From an uncultured Carnobacterium sp. (GTDB lineage Bacteria > Bacillota > Bacilli > Lactobacillales > Aerococcaceae): a stretch of 35,892 bases of DNA. Below, in pieces: positions 22,096 through 32,032 of this stretch. A program made the position numbers and the translations under genes. The notes under the pieces are model-generated. The model saw only the letters and a list, made by a program, of their open reading frames with translations, was not told where the DNA came from and ran no database searches. The stretch spans positions 1-35,892 of the forward strand of contig CAJPNA010000001.1 in assembly GCA_905371865.1 (NCBI GenBank). The letters run 5' to 3'. Positions within the stretch are counted from its first letter, which is position 1, and the number at the start of each line of letters is the position of its first letter.

Positions 22096-23526
22096 TTAGT
22101 ATTTCGCTAACTCTTGTTGTAATAGTTGGTTTACAACGCCAGGGTTTGCTTTCCCTTTCGTTTGCTTCATAATCTGCCCAACTAAAAATCCAACAGCGCG
22201 GTCTTTCCCATTCTTGAAGTCTTCAATCGACTGTGCATTGTTCGCCAACACATCTTGAATAATCGGTAATAACTGATCAGGATCACTCAATTGAATCATA
22301 CCGTGTTTTTCAACAACGCCTTTTGCAGTTCCGCCTTCTTCGGCTAATAGCAAGAAGACTTTCTTCGCTAATTTCGAACTGATGGTTCCGTCCGCAATTA
22401 ATTGAATCATTTCTGCTAAGTTTTCTGGCGTTAACTTCAAGTCTTTCAATTCTAATTTCTTGCTGTTCATATGCGCTGAGATGTCACCCATTAACCAGTT
22501 TGACGCTTGTTTAGGATCGGCACCCGCAGCAACTGTTGAATCGAAGAAATCAGACATTTCTTTCGTTAATGTTAATACCATTGCATCGTATTCTGGTAAA
22601 CCAAATTCGCTCACATAACGTTCACGACGTTTGCTTGGCATTTCAGGAATTGACGCACGCACTTCTTCAATCCATTCATTTGAGATTTGGAAGTTTGGTA
22701 GGTCTGGTTCTGGGAAGTAACGGTAGTCACTTGACCCTTCTTTAACACGCATTAAAATCGTTTGACCCGTCGCATCATCAAAACGACGTGTTTCTTGTAG
22801 GATTTCTCCTCCATTACGTAGAACGTTGGCTTGACGAACTTCTTCGAATGCTAACCCTTTACGGACGTTGTTAAATGAGTTTAAGTTTTTCAACTCTGTT
22901 TTTGTACCGAATTTTTCTTGCCCATAAGGACGAATTGAAATGTTCGCGTCACAACGCATTGAACCTTCTTCCATCTTCACGTCAGAAACACCTGTAAACA
23001 TGATAATTTGACGAAGTGCTTCAAGGTACGCATACGCTTCTTCAGGAGAACGCATATCGGCTTCTGATACGATTTCAATCAGTGGAGTTCCTTGACGGTT
23101 TAAGTCCACATAAGAGAATCCGTCTGTACCGTGCGTATTTTTACCCGCATCTTCTTCTAGGTGGACACGTTCAATACGAATGCGTTTTGTTTGTCCTTCT
23201 ACTTCGATATCAATCCAGCCATCATGACCGATTGGGTAATCGAATTGAGAGATTTGGTACGCTTTTGGATTATCAGGGTAGAAATAGTTTTTACGGTCGA
23301 ATTTTGTATCTTGAGAAATCGTACAGTTCAACGCAAGAGCTGCACGCATTCCAAATTCTACCGCACGTTTATTCACGACAGGAAGTACTCCTGGATATCC
23401 CCAGTCGATGACGTTTGTATTTGTATTTGGTTCCGCACCGAAATGCGCTGGTGATGGAGAGAACATTTTTGAATCAGTTTTTAATTCAACGTGGCACTCT
23501 AAACCAATAATTGTTTCAAAGTTCAT
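22096..23526 (-). CDS. gatB: Asp-tRNA(Asn)/Glu-tRNA(Gln) amidotransferase subunit B
   Basis: This 476-residue protein is the tRNA-binding kinase/transamidase subunit of GatCAB. It phosphorylates the side-chain carboxyl of misacylated Glu-tRNA(Gln) or Asp-tRNA(Asn) and adds ammonia from GatA. GatB signatures are FETIIGLECHVELKT, YFYPDNPKAYQISQFDYPI and SDYRYFPEPDLP. The helical YqeY-like C-terminal domain that holds the tRNA spans about 330-476. Length is standard. It starts 15 bases after gatA in the same operon. No glutaminyl-tRNA synthetase gene is in this window. Confidence 0.97.
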   Translation of the reverse strand: MNFETIIGLECHVELKTDSKMFSPSPAHFGAEPNTNTNVIDWGYPGVLPVVNKRAVEFGMRAALALNCTISQDTKFDRKNYFYPDNPKAYQISQFDYPIGHDGWIDIEVEGQTKRIRIERVHLEEDAGKNTHGTDGFSYVDLNRQGTPLIEIVSEADMRSPEEAYAYLEALRQIIMFTGVSDVKMEEGSMRCDANISIRPYGQEKFGTKTELKNLNSFNNVRKGLAFEEVRQANVLRNGGEILQETRRFDDATGQTILMRVKEGSSDYRYFPEPDLPNFQISNEWIEEVRASIPEMPSKRRERYVSEFGLPEYDAMVLTLTKEMSDFFDSTVAAGADPKQASNWLMGDISAHMNSKKLELKDLKLTPENLAEMIQLIADGTISSKLAKKVFLLLAEEGGTAKGVVEKHGMIQLSDPDQLLPIIQDVLANNAQSIEDFKNGKDRAVGFLVGQIMKQTKGKANPGVVNQLLQQELAKY

Positions 23527-23540
23527 GTCATTGTTCCTCC

Positions 23541-24998
23541 TTATAATTGTGGGCGGCGTAAGTAGTAATCATTTGCTTGTTCAAATGCATACGCTGCTTG
23601 ATAAATTGTTTTTTCTTGGAAGTAATTTCCGATTAATTGAATTCCGACTGGTAGACCTTCGTTTGTGAAGCCAGCAGGGACTGAAATCGCTGGTAATCCA
23701 GCTAAGTTCACAGGAACTGTTAATAAGTCTGCCATGTACATTGCAAGAGGATCATCACTGTGTTCACCAATCCCATAAGCTGCAGATGTCGTTACAGGTC
23801 CTAAGATTAAATCATAGTTTTCAAATACTTTTGCAAAGTCTTGTTTGATTAATGTACGAACTTGTCCCGCTTTCTTGAAATAAGCATCGTAGTAGCCTGA
23901 ACTTAAACTAAATGTTCCAAGCATGATACGACGTTTTACTTCCATTCCAAAACCTTCAGAACGGCTCTTCACGTATAAATCTTCTAATGTTTCTGCTTCT
24001 GTTGAACGGTGACCATAACGAATTCCGTCGAAACGTTGTAAGTTAGAAGAAGCTTCAGATGAAGCGATGATATAGTACGCTGGAATCCCGTATTTAGAAT
24101 GAGGTAGGCTCACTTCTTCAACGATAGCTCCCATCGCGCGGTATTGATCAGCTGCTTTAAGAACAGCTGCTTGAACCTCAGCGTCTACACCTTCTGCAAA
24201 ATATTCTTTTGGCAACGCGATACGCATGCCTTTAATATCGCCTGTTAACCCTTTATGGTAGGCTGGCACTTCTTGAGGCACACTTGTTGAATCGCGGTGG
24301 TCATATCCAGAAATCGCGCTTAATACTAAGGCGTTATCTTGAACCGTACGTGTAAATGGTCCGATTTGGTCTAAGCTGGATGCAAAGGCAATCAAACCGT
24401 AACGAGAAATACGACCATATGTTGGTTTCATCCCAACAATACCTGTGAAACTTGCAGGTTGACGGATAGAACCACCAGTATCAGAACCTAGCGTTGCAAG
24501 CACTTCGCCAGAAGCAACCGCAGCAGCAGAACCACCTGAAGATCCACCAGGAACTTTTGTTAAGTCCCAAGGATTTTTTGTTTTCTTGAAGTAAGAAGTT
24601 TCTGTTGAACCACCCATGGCAAATTCGTCCATGTTTAATTTACCAACGTTAACCGCACCTTCAGCTTTTAATAATTCCATCACGTGCGCATCGTAAATTG
24701 GGTTGAAGTCTTCTAACATGCGGCTTGAAGCAGTTGTTAAAAGGTCTCGAGTCACGATATTATCTTTAATCCCGATTGGAAGACCTTGAAGTGACGCTTC
24801 CTCCCCGTAGCCTTTTTCATCAGCAGCTGCTGCTTGTTTTAAGGCTTCTTCTTCATTCAATGTCACGAACGCTTCCACTTTAGGTTCTAAAGCATGGATA
24901 CGCTCGAATGTTGCTTTGGTTAATTCCACAGAAGTGAATTCTTTATTACGAAGACCTTCGTGAAGCTCAACTAATGTTTTGTTTTCAATAATACTCAT
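23541..24998 (-). CDS. gatA: Glutamyl-tRNA(Gln) amidotransferase subunit A
   Basis: This 485-residue amidase-signature protein releases ammonia from glutamine for GatB. The Ser-cisSer-Lys triad is visible: Lys78 in PIGIKDN, Ser153 in GGSSGGSAA and nucleophile Ser177 in GSDTGGSIRQP. The overall length and domain layout are normal. Its ATG overlaps the gatC stop by four bases, indicating coupled translation. Confidence 0.97.
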   Translation of the reverse strand: MSIIENKTLVELHEGLRNKEFTSVELTKATFERIHALEPKVEAFVTLNEEEALKQAAAADEKGYGEEASLQGLPIGIKDNIVTRDLLTTASSRMLEDFNPIYDAHVMELLKAEGAVNVGKLNMDEFAMGGSTETSYFKKTKNPWDLTKVPGGSSGGSAAAVASGEVLATLGSDTGGSIRQPASFTGIVGMKPTYGRISRYGLIAFASSLDQIGPFTRTVQDNALVLSAISGYDHRDSTSVPQEVPAYHKGLTGDIKGMRIALPKEYFAEGVDAEVQAAVLKAADQYRAMGAIVEEVSLPHSKYGIPAYYIIASSEASSNLQRFDGIRYGHRSTEAETLEDLYVKSRSEGFGMEVKRRIMLGTFSLSSGYYDAYFKKAGQVRTLIKQDFAKVFENYDLILGPVTTSAAYGIGEHSDDPLAMYMADLLTVPVNLAGLPAISVPAGFTNEGLPVGIQLIGNYFQEKTIYQAAYAFEQANDYYLRRPQL

Positions 24999-25303
24999 GC
25001 TTCACCCTCCTCGTTTTCGCCCATAATTGCAGGCACTTGAATAAATCCATCTTCGCTTGTTTTCACATTACGCATTAATAAGTCGCGGTCTGTTCCTTTT
25101 TCAGCCACGTCTTCACGCATGACATTCACTAATGGATAGCCATGTGTTGTTACAGGAACTCCTGTCGTATCCACTTCTTTTAATTGTTCCACCATATCAA
25201 TGATATCGCTCATTTGTTCTGTAAAATGAAGAATTTCATTGTCGGCAAAAGCTAGCTTTGCAAGTTTGGCAACGTGTCTAACTTCTTTTTCCTCAATGGC
25301 CAT
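24995..25303 (-). CDS. gatC: Glutamyl-tRNA(Gln) amidotransferase subunit C
   Basis: This 102-residue protein is the small subunit that wraps between GatA and GatB and stabilises the complex. Typical segments are EVRHVAKLAKLAFADNE and VDTTGVPVT near the middle, with LMRNVKTSEDGFIQVP at the end. It is the first gene of gatCAB and has its own promoter 35-63 bases upstream. Confidence 0.95.
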   Translation of the reverse strand: MAIEEKEVRHVAKLAKLAFADNEILHFTEQMSDIIDMVEQLKEVDTTGVPVTTHGYPLVNVMREDVAEKGTDRDLLMRNVKTSEDGFIQVPAIMGENEEGEA

Positions 25304-25337
25304 TTCTTTTCCTCGCTTTCAAAATCATTACTTTCCT

Positions 25338-25366
25338 ATTGTAAACACTTTAAGCATGGTTATCAA
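25338..25366 (-). promoter_or_regulatory. Promoter of gatCAB
   Basis: TTGATA (25361-25366) and TACAAT (25338-25343) on the minus strand are 17 bases apart, lying between the camS stop and the gatC start. The amidotransferase can thus be transcribed apart from camS. Confidence 0.75.
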
Positions 25367-25368
25367 TA

Positions 25369-26496
25369 TTAATCGAATATATGGTAAGTGAACACACCCT
25401 GCGTTAAATCTTGCATCAGGAACGCTTCTACTCCATTAATTGAACTAATACGCACTTCTACTGGAGTTGTTTTTGATAAATATTTATTAGCTGCATCGGT
25501 TACATGTTGTGCTAAGGCAATCATTTCAGATTCACCATAAAATTGTGTCATAATATCAATCACCATTTTTTTGGCCACATTATCTTGATATTTCACTCGA
25601 GCTGTAACACCTGAGAGATTTGGGAAGACGTTTTGTACTTCCGTTTTGAAATTCTCAAACGCAGTAGATTCTTCCGTTGCTGCTTCGTTCACTAGCGGTA
25701 GCACTGTCACTTTCTGGTTTACATTCGTCCAGTTCGTAATTTCAGTTCCTTCAACAGAAGTCGCTTCTAAGACATAAACGCCTCCACCAATATCATCTTT
25801 TGAAGTTTGTCTGAAGACTCCAAAGACAATCGGCACCGCTTTGAGCGCATCATTTTGACGCAGTCTTGTTAAAATTTGGTTCACGATCGTTTTAGCTTGT
25901 TCAATCATGACTTCTTTAGAAATCTTGGTTTCTGCGTCACGATCACCGTTGGTATAGTAATCCACACTATTCATCGCAACCCCAATACTAATCCCACCTA
26001 ACTCAAAGTTATTTTCTGTTTGAATCATGTAGTCTTGTTCTAAAATTTGCGCTAAATATAGCGGAGCGCGTCCTGTTGGTGAAGTATCTCTATTATCAGC
26101 AGGATTCAACCCTTCTGGATTTTTATCACTTTTTCGTGCAATCCATTTAGCGGTTGTATCGGAATCGATAACCTGTCCTTCTCTGAAGAAATACTGATTC
26201 GTAGGAAATACTGTTCTAGAAAGCTCAATTAATCCTGTCTCAAAGTTTTTTAAATTAAATCCCGTATTCAAGCTTAAAGTAGCTCCACGGTTTTGACTGA
26301 CTTGATATTTCCCATTAGTAATCAATGCACGATAAAAATTATTGGACAGTTGATTCGTTGTCGACTGAACCACTTTTGTATTGGCATCATTTTTCGTATT
26401 TGTATTTTGGCGATTGGCTTGAGTAATATCTGCACAGGCGGCTAAGGTGAATGCACTCATTAACCCTAATAATCCCAAGCGTAATTGATGTTTCAT
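25369..26496 (-). CDS. camS: CamS-family sex-pheromone lipoprotein
   Basis: This 375-residue protein has a lipoprotein signal peptide ending in the lipobox TLAAC, with the lipidated Cys at residue 21. The mature part (about 50-375) carries the CamS-family features: TNQLSNNFYRALITNGKY and ETGLIELSR near the N-terminus, with VFGVFRQTSKDDIGGGVYV and NLSGVTARVKY later. In Staphylococcus the cleaved CamS signal peptide gives the pheromone staph-cAM373, and the lipoprotein is anchored on the outer membrane face. Here the seven residues before Cys21 are SAFTLAA. It follows ligA by 12 bases, in the usual pcrA-ligA-camS order. Confidence 0.92.
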   Translation of the reverse strand: MKHQLRLGLLGLMSAFTLAACADITQANRQNTNTKNDANTKVVQSTTNQLSNNFYRALITNGKYQVSQNRGATLSLNTGFNLKNFETGLIELSRTVFPTNQYFFREGQVIDSDTTAKWIARKSDKNPEGLNPADNRDTSPTGRAPLYLAQILEQDYMIQTENNFELGGISIGVAMNSVDYYTNGDRDAETKISKEVMIEQAKTIVNQILTRLRQNDALKAVPIVFGVFRQTSKDDIGGGVYVLEATSVEGTEITNWTNVNQKVTVLPLVNEAATEESTAFENFKTEVQNVFPNLSGVTARVKYQDNVAKKMVIDIMTQFYGESEMIALAQHVTDAANKYLSKTTPVEVRISSINGVEAFLMQDLTQGVFTYHIFD

Positions 26497-26508
26497 ATGA
26501 CTTCCTTT

Positions 26509-28509
26509 CTATGCAATAGAATCTAGAAATTGTTGTTCACTCCACACTTCAATCCCTAGCTCGTTAGCTTTATCCAACTTGCTTCCGGCTGAATGTCCAG
26601 CAATCACAACGTCTGTCTTCTTAGAAACAGAGCCTGTTACTTTCGCTCCAAGCGATTCCAATTTTTCTTTTGCATCTTGTCTTGTTAATTGTTCTAATGT
26701 CCCTGTTAAAACGACAGTCTTTCCACTTAGGATATATCCTGAAGCCTCACTGTCTGCTTTTGTCTTTCCAAGATAGCTCATATTCACTCCACAATCTTGT
26801 AATTCTTGGATAAGTTCTTGAACGGATGATTGTTCAAAATAAGTTTTTACACTATAAGCAATAATATCACCTAAACCATCAATTTCCAACAATTGTTCAA
26901 TGCTCGCCTCTTGTAAAGCCTTCATATTTTCAAAATGTTGTGCCAGTTCTTTAGCAGCCTTGGTTCCTACATGACGGATACCCAACCCTGTTAAAAGTCG
27001 TTCCAAGGAATTGGCTTTACTCTTTTCAATGGCTTCAAGAATATTTTCTGCACTCTTTTGTTGAATTTTGTCTAACGCTAATAGCTGAGCCAGAGTTAAT
27101 TTGTATAAATCGGCCACATCAAGAACTAGACCTTCTTCAAAAAGTTGCTTAATGATACTTGGTCCAATTCCACTCATATTCATCGCATTTCGTGAAACAA
27201 AGTGGCTCATGCCTTCTGTCAGTTGGGCTGGACATTTTGGATTCAAGCAACGAATGGCTACTTCATCTTCCAAATGTTCCAATTTCTCATGACAGACCGG
27301 GCAAGTCGTTGGAAACTCGTACGGCTGACTTGTAGCTGGACGCTTCTCAAAAATCACCCGCGTCACTTCAGGAATAATATCTCCTGCCTTATGAATCACC
27401 ACGGTGTCTTCCAAGCGAATATCTCTTTCTTTCATCAAATCAATATTATGCAAGCTCGCACGTCGTACCGTCGTTCCTGCTAATTGAACAGGATCCATCA
27501 CTGCAGTTGGGGTAACCACTCCAGTACGTCCCACCGTCCACTCCACATCGCGGACAACCGTTTGCGCTTCTTCCGCTGGGAATTTGTACGCAATGGCCCA
27601 CCGCGGTGCTTTTACCGTATAGCCGATTTCTTCTTGAGTGGCAAAATCATTGACCTTAATCACCATACCGTCGATTTCGTATGGTAATTCTTGGCGTTTC
27701 GCACCAATCGTCTCAATGTAATTCCACACTTCATCAATCGTTTGGCATTTTAAGCGCTCAGGATTGGTTACAAAACCAATCTCTGCCATCTTCTCCAACA
27801 ACTCTTCTTGAGTTGAAACATCTAGTTCTTCTACACTTGGACTACTGTATAGAAAGACGGATAAGTTTCGCTTTGCTGCAATTTTAGGGTCAAGCTGGCG
27901 TAGGCTTCCTGCCGCTGCATTTCTTGGATTGGCAAAAACTTCAAGACCTTCTTCTTCGCGCGACTCGTTTAATGCCACGAATGATTTTTTCGGCATATAA
28001 CATTCACCACGCACTTCGATATTCCAAGGCTCTTTTAAAGACAATGGTACTGATTTAATGGTACGCACATTGCCCGTTACATCTTCACCTGTCGTCCCAT
28101 CTCCACGGGTTGCCCCAAGTTGAAGCTGCCCGTTTTGATACGTCAACGCAATAGAAAGTCCATCGATTTTTAGTTCACATACATACTCGATTGCTCGGTT
28201 CGTTAACTTGCGAAGACGCGCATCAAACTCTTCCAAATCTTCCTTCGAAAAGGCATTTGAAAGGCTGAGCATCGGATTGGTGTGAGTGACCTTCTGGAAC
28301 TGCTCGAGCACTTCTCCCCCCACCCGTTGCGTAGGAGAATCAGCCGTCACGAACTCCGGATGTTCCTTTTCTAAAGCTAGTAATTCATGATAAACCTTAT
28401 CGTACTCTGCATCTGTTGCAGTAGGTTTATCTTCCACATAATACTCATGACTCCAACGATTTAATTGTTCTTTGAGCTGTTCAATTCTTTGTTGAATCGT
28501 TGTATTCAT
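26509..28509 (-). CDS. ligA: NAD-dependent DNA ligase
   Basis: This 666-residue enzyme seals nicks in DNA using NAD+. The adenylated Lys114 lies in CELKIDGLSI. A zinc finger with four cysteines (CPVCHEKLEHLEDEVAIRC and CPAQ, about 400-430), helix-hairpin-helix repeats (about 440-580) and a C-terminal BRCT domain (about 588-666, GYILSGKTVVLTGTL) follow in normal order. The ATG at 28509 is six bases behind AGAGG; an ATG two codons earlier touches that motif and is less likely. It follows pcrA by nine bases. Confidence 0.97.
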   Translation of the reverse strand: MNTTIQQRIEQLKEQLNRWSHEYYVEDKPTATDAEYDKVYHELLALEKEHPEFVTADSPTQRVGGEVLEQFQKVTHTNPMLSLSNAFSKEDLEEFDARLRKLTNRAIEYVCELKIDGLSIALTYQNGQLQLGATRGDGTTGEDVTGNVRTIKSVPLSLKEPWNIEVRGECYMPKKSFVALNESREEEGLEVFANPRNAAAGSLRQLDPKIAAKRNLSVFLYSSPSVEELDVSTQEELLEKMAEIGFVTNPERLKCQTIDEVWNYIETIGAKRQELPYEIDGMVIKVNDFATQEEIGYTVKAPRWAIAYKFPAEEAQTVVRDVEWTVGRTGVVTPTAVMDPVQLAGTTVRRASLHNIDLMKERDIRLEDTVVIHKAGDIIPEVTRVIFEKRPATSQPYEFPTTCPVCHEKLEHLEDEVAIRCLNPKCPAQLTEGMSHFVSRNAMNMSGIGPSIIKQLFEEGLVLDVADLYKLTLAQLLALDKIQQKSAENILEAIEKSKANSLERLLTGLGIRHVGTKAAKELAQHFENMKALQEASIEQLLEIDGLGDIIAYSVKTYFEQSSVQELIQELQDCGVNMSYLGKTKADSEASGYILSGKTVVLTGTLEQLTRQDAKEKLESLGAKVTGSVSKKTDVVIAGHSAGSKLDKANELGIEVWSEQQFLDSIA

Positions 28510-28518
28510 CTTCATCCT

Positions 28519-30840
28519 CTATTCTTCGATTTTTTCAATTGGGGCAAAACTTGCAAGGAGTCGTTTAATCCCCATCCCAGAAAAAGCCACGTCAAGTTCT
28601 TGACGGTCTCCTTCACCGGTAATACGGACTACAGTTCCCATCCCCCATTTCTTATGAGACACTTTCATTCCAACCGTCCATCCATCCGTTGAAGCAGACG
28701 TTGGCGTTTGTTTTTCTACGCGCTGAATGCTTGCAGAAGAGTGAGATTTCTTTTGTAAATACCCCTCATTCTTTTGCGCATTATTATTGCGGTAACGATC
28801 AAAGAGTCCCCCACCTGTTGCAGAAGAACCTCTGTTATAACTTGGTTTTTCTGAGTAGAAACTACTTGAATAATAAGAGTCGCTAATCGTTTCTCCTTCT
28901 TTTTGAAGAAGTTTATCATCAATTTCTTGCATAAAACGAGACTCGCGGTAATGTTGCGTTTTACCATAGAGCAGTCTTGAATACGCACGTGTCATAAAGA
29001 GCTTTTTCTCTGCACGTGTAATCCCTACATAGGCCAATCGACGTTCCTCTTCTTCATCACCTTCTTGTAAGGTTCTTGCAGAAGGAAAAATTCCGTCTTC
29101 CATCCCTACAAGGAACACGACGGGGAACTCTAACCCTTTTGCCGCATGCAAGGTCATCAATGTAATTTGTGAAGCACTCGTTTCTTCTTCATTTTCCATA
29201 TCCGTCACTAAGGATAAATCCGTTAAGAATTGGACTAAAGCCGATTCTTCTGCTTCAGAATCGAACCGTTTTTCTTCGAACTCTTTAGCTACGGATAAGA
29301 ATTCGCGCATATTATCGATTCGCGCATCAGCTTCCATGGTGTGCGCCTGTTCAAGAGAAGCAATGTAGCCTGATTTTATCATGACTTCTTCAATTAAATC
29401 GGTTAGCGAAACGAACTCTTGCATCTTCGTTAAATCGCTAATCAATTTCGCAAAATCGGCTAAACCTTTTCCTGCTTTCCCACTAATCCCATTAAGAGTC
29501 GTCTCAGCGGAAGCTTCTAAAAGAGAAAAGCCGTGCATTTGAGCAAAGTCTTCTAATTTTTCAATACTCTTTCCACCAATACCGCGTTTTGGCGCATTCA
29601 CGACACGTCTAAAGCTAAAGTCATCGGTCGGATTCACTAATAAACGTAAATAGGCGAGTAAATTCTTGATTTCCATGCGCTCGTAGAATCGTTGACCTCC
29701 TACCATTTTGAATGGCATATTTGCTTTTAATAAATCTTCTTCAAGGGTCCGTGATTGAGCATTACTACGGTATAAAACTGCAAAATCACTATAATCATAC
29801 CCGTCAAAATTTACCATCTTTTGAATAGTTCTCATCACATAACGAGACTCTTCATAACCAGAAGTCGCACAATAATAGGTAATCTTGTCCCCTGCTTCAT
29901 TTTCGGTCCATAACTCTTTCGGTTTACGATTTTGATTATTTTCAATCACTTGATTGGCAGCCTTTAAAATCGTCTTCGTCGAACGATAGTTTTGCTCTAG
30001 GAAGACCACCTTCGCCTCTGGATAATCGTGTTCAAACGACAAGATATTTTCCATATCAGCTCCACGCCAGCCGTAAATACTTTGATCGGCATCCCCAACT
30101 ACGCAAATATTTTTGAACTTATCGGCCAACAATTGAACCAATAAGTATTGTGCATGATTTGTATCTTGGTACTCATCCACATGAATATAATGGAATTTTT
30201 GTTGATAATATGCTAATACATCTGGATACTCTTTAAACAATTTCACCGTTAACATGATTAAATCATCAAAGTCAACGGTCATATTTTTGCGTTTTTCTGC
30301 TTCGTATTCGACATAGCACTTGGCTGTTATTTGGTCCATGAAGTTCACATGTGTTTTTGAGAAGGTTTCCGCATCTTCAAAATTATTTTTTGCATTACTA
30401 ATGCTTGCTAAGACTCCACGTGCATCAAACTTATCCGAATCAATATTCAATTTTTGCATAATGCGTTTCATCGCGGACAGTTGATCCCCTGAATCGATAA
30501 TCGTAAACGACTTTGCAAGACCGATACGTTCACAATCTCTGCGTAAAATGCGGACGCACATCGAGTGGAAAGTGGAGACCCACATATCATTGGCTTGTTC
30601 GCCCACTAGAGCACTCACACGTTCTTTCATCTCACTGGCCGCTTTATTCGTAAATGTAATCGCTAGAATATTCCACGGTTGTACTTCTTCCTCAGCTAAA
30701 ATATAAGCCATTCGATGCGTCAAAACACGTGTCTTTCCGCTTCCAGCACCCGCCATTACGAGAAGCGGGCCTTGTGTATGCACAACCGCTTCCTTTTGAC
30801 GAGGGTTCATTCCCTTAATTAATTCGCTTGAATTTTTCAC
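28519..30840 (-). CDS. pcrA: ATP-dependent DNA helicase PcrA
   Basis: This 773-residue superfamily 1A helicase acts in DNA repair and in plasmid rolling-circle replication. Walker A is AGAGSGKT (30-37), and Walker B with the DEYQDT motif is HVDEYQDTNHAQ. Other motifs are QSIYGWRGA, LEQNYRS and VGITRAEKKLF. The C-terminal region (about 650-773) is variable with a conserved KVSHKKWGMGTVV end. It starts at GTG behind AAAGGAAAG. It is the first gene of the pcrA-ligA-camS group. Confidence 0.97.
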   Translation of the reverse strand: MKNSSELIKGMNPRQKEAVVHTQGPLLVMAGAGSGKTRVLTHRMAYILAEEEVQPWNILAITFTNKAASEMKERVSALVGEQANDMWVSTFHSMCVRILRRDCERIGLAKSFTIIDSGDQLSAMKRIMQKLNIDSDKFDARGVLASISNAKNNFEDAETFSKTHVNFMDQITAKCYVEYEAEKRKNMTVDFDDLIMLTVKLFKEYPDVLAYYQQKFHYIHVDEYQDTNHAQYLLVQLLADKFKNICVVGDADQSIYGWRGADMENILSFEHDYPEAKVVFLEQNYRSTKTILKAANQVIENNQNRKPKELWTENEAGDKITYYCATSGYEESRYVMRTIQKMVNFDGYDYSDFAVLYRSNAQSRTLEEDLLKANMPFKMVGGQRFYERMEIKNLLAYLRLLVNPTDDFSFRRVVNAPKRGIGGKSIEKLEDFAQMHGFSLLEASAETTLNGISGKAGKGLADFAKLISDLTKMQEFVSLTDLIEEVMIKSGYIASLEQAHTMEADARIDNMREFLSVAKEFEEKRFDSEAEESALVQFLTDLSLVTDMENEEETSASQITLMTLHAAKGLEFPVVFLVGMEDGIFPSARTLQEGDEEEERRLAYVGITRAEKKLFMTRAYSRLLYGKTQHYRESRFMQEIDDKLLQKEGETISDSYYSSSFYSEKPSYNRGSSATGGGLFDRYRNNNAQKNEGYLQKKSHSSASIQRVEKQTPTSASTDGWTVGMKVSHKKWGMGTVVRITGEGDRQELDVAFSGMGIKRLLASFAPIEKIEE

Positions 30841-30864
30841 TCACTCTTTCCTTTCCTTGAGGAA

Positions 30865-31989
30865 CTATTTTCCATTAAAGAATAAATCTGAAACTTCAAT
30901 CTCTCCAAGTAGATCCACACTGGACCCTCCACTTAATCGAATCACTCCTAAGATGTCTGTTGCTCTCTTGGGTGAGGTTTGGAAAAATTCAAAATCCCAT
31001 TTTGGTTTCAATAATGTTAATAAACTTGCTTTTTCAAGCATGGATTCATAAATCGGCACTAGAATCATTTCCTCAGTAGGTTCCTTGTATTGCACTGGGA
31101 GTCCTGCTGCTACTCGCGCAATGATGTCCGATAAACCTTTTCCTAATTGTGCACTTCCAAATTGTTGTTGAACTAAAGGCAATTGATTAATCGATTTCAC
31201 ATAAAAAATGCCATTATTTCCCATCAACACTTGAATCGAGAGAACGACTGATCCTGACAGATGATCCACTACTTTAAAAGCAATCCGCTTCAATTCTTGA
31301 ACCCATTCTGGATTCATCCGACGAGAAGCAATACTATACTTCAGTTTCCCAGAGATATACACATCTTCTGTAATTGGTAGAATCGTTACACAATCCTCAT
31401 AATCACGAACAATGGTCAATGAAAAGTGGCGTTGAGCAGGCACAAAGGCTGTCAACATACTTGGTCCTTCTTCGATTTTATCTAAAATTCGCTCATCAAT
31501 ATCTTGATCGTATAATTCGATGGGGTCTTCAACTCTACTTTTGACTTGATTACTTTCTAGAAAAGCAGGTAACCCAATACTTTCTAACAAAGTTGGTAAC
31601 TCTCCAATATGGGTGACAATCCCATAAGGAGCTACGTTAATCGCATGTTCTTCTAAAAATAATTTTTCGACCGTACGATTTTGCGAAATCTCTGCCAGCT
31701 CAAACGACTGGTAATATCTTGTTTTATTACTTAAAGCCACTAATGCGTCTACAGAAACTAAATTCGTCATCAGAAGGAGAGTATCTACTTTTTGGGCAAA
31801 ATTGAGTAAGGATGCACGGTCATCATAGGAAGACACAATTTCATATTCTGCCATTGAAATAGCAGCCTCGTTCGATTGGTGGTAGCTATATACAACATAC
31901 CCCATCTTTCTAGCAGCAATTGCAACAGATGCAACTTGCTCGTCTCCCCCAACGATTCCGATAATGGATCCTGGTAATAATTGACTCAT
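30865..31989 (-). CDS. PurK-like ATP-grasp protein with degenerate active site
   Basis: This 374-residue protein has the length and order of N5-CAIR synthase (PurK): an N-terminal Rossmann-like part (SIIGIVGGDEQVASVAIAA), a central helical part and an ATP-grasp part (ILPITEDVYISGKLKYSI). Key motifs are lost. The glycine-rich loop KTRRGGYDGKG reads ESNQVKSRVED, and the catalytic NEIAPRPHNSGH reads VKSINQLPLVQQQF. It therefore probably does not make N5-CAIR and may be a regulatory pseudoenzyme or act on another substrate. The ATG at 31989 follows AAAAGGAGAGG. It lies between the glucosaminidase and pcrA, with no other purine-biosynthesis gene beside it. Confidence 0.75.
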   Translation of the reverse strand: MSQLLPGSIIGIVGGDEQVASVAIAARKMGYVVYSYHQSNEAAISMAEYEIVSSYDDRASLLNFAQKVDTLLLMTNLVSVDALVALSNKTRYYQSFELAEISQNRTVEKLFLEEHAINVAPYGIVTHIGELPTLLESIGLPAFLESNQVKSRVEDPIELYDQDIDERILDKIEEGPSMLTAFVPAQRHFSLTIVRDYEDCVTILPITEDVYISGKLKYSIASRRMNPEWVQELKRIAFKVVDHLSGSVVLSIQVLMGNNGIFYVKSINQLPLVQQQFGSAQLGKGLSDIIARVAAGLPVQYKEPTEEMILVPIYESMLEKASLLTLLKPKWDFEFFQTSPKRATDILGVIRLSGGSSVDLLGEIEVSDLFFNGK

Positions 31990-32032
31990 GTGTATCCTCT
32001 CCTTTTGCATACGTTTAAATGAATTTGATTTC

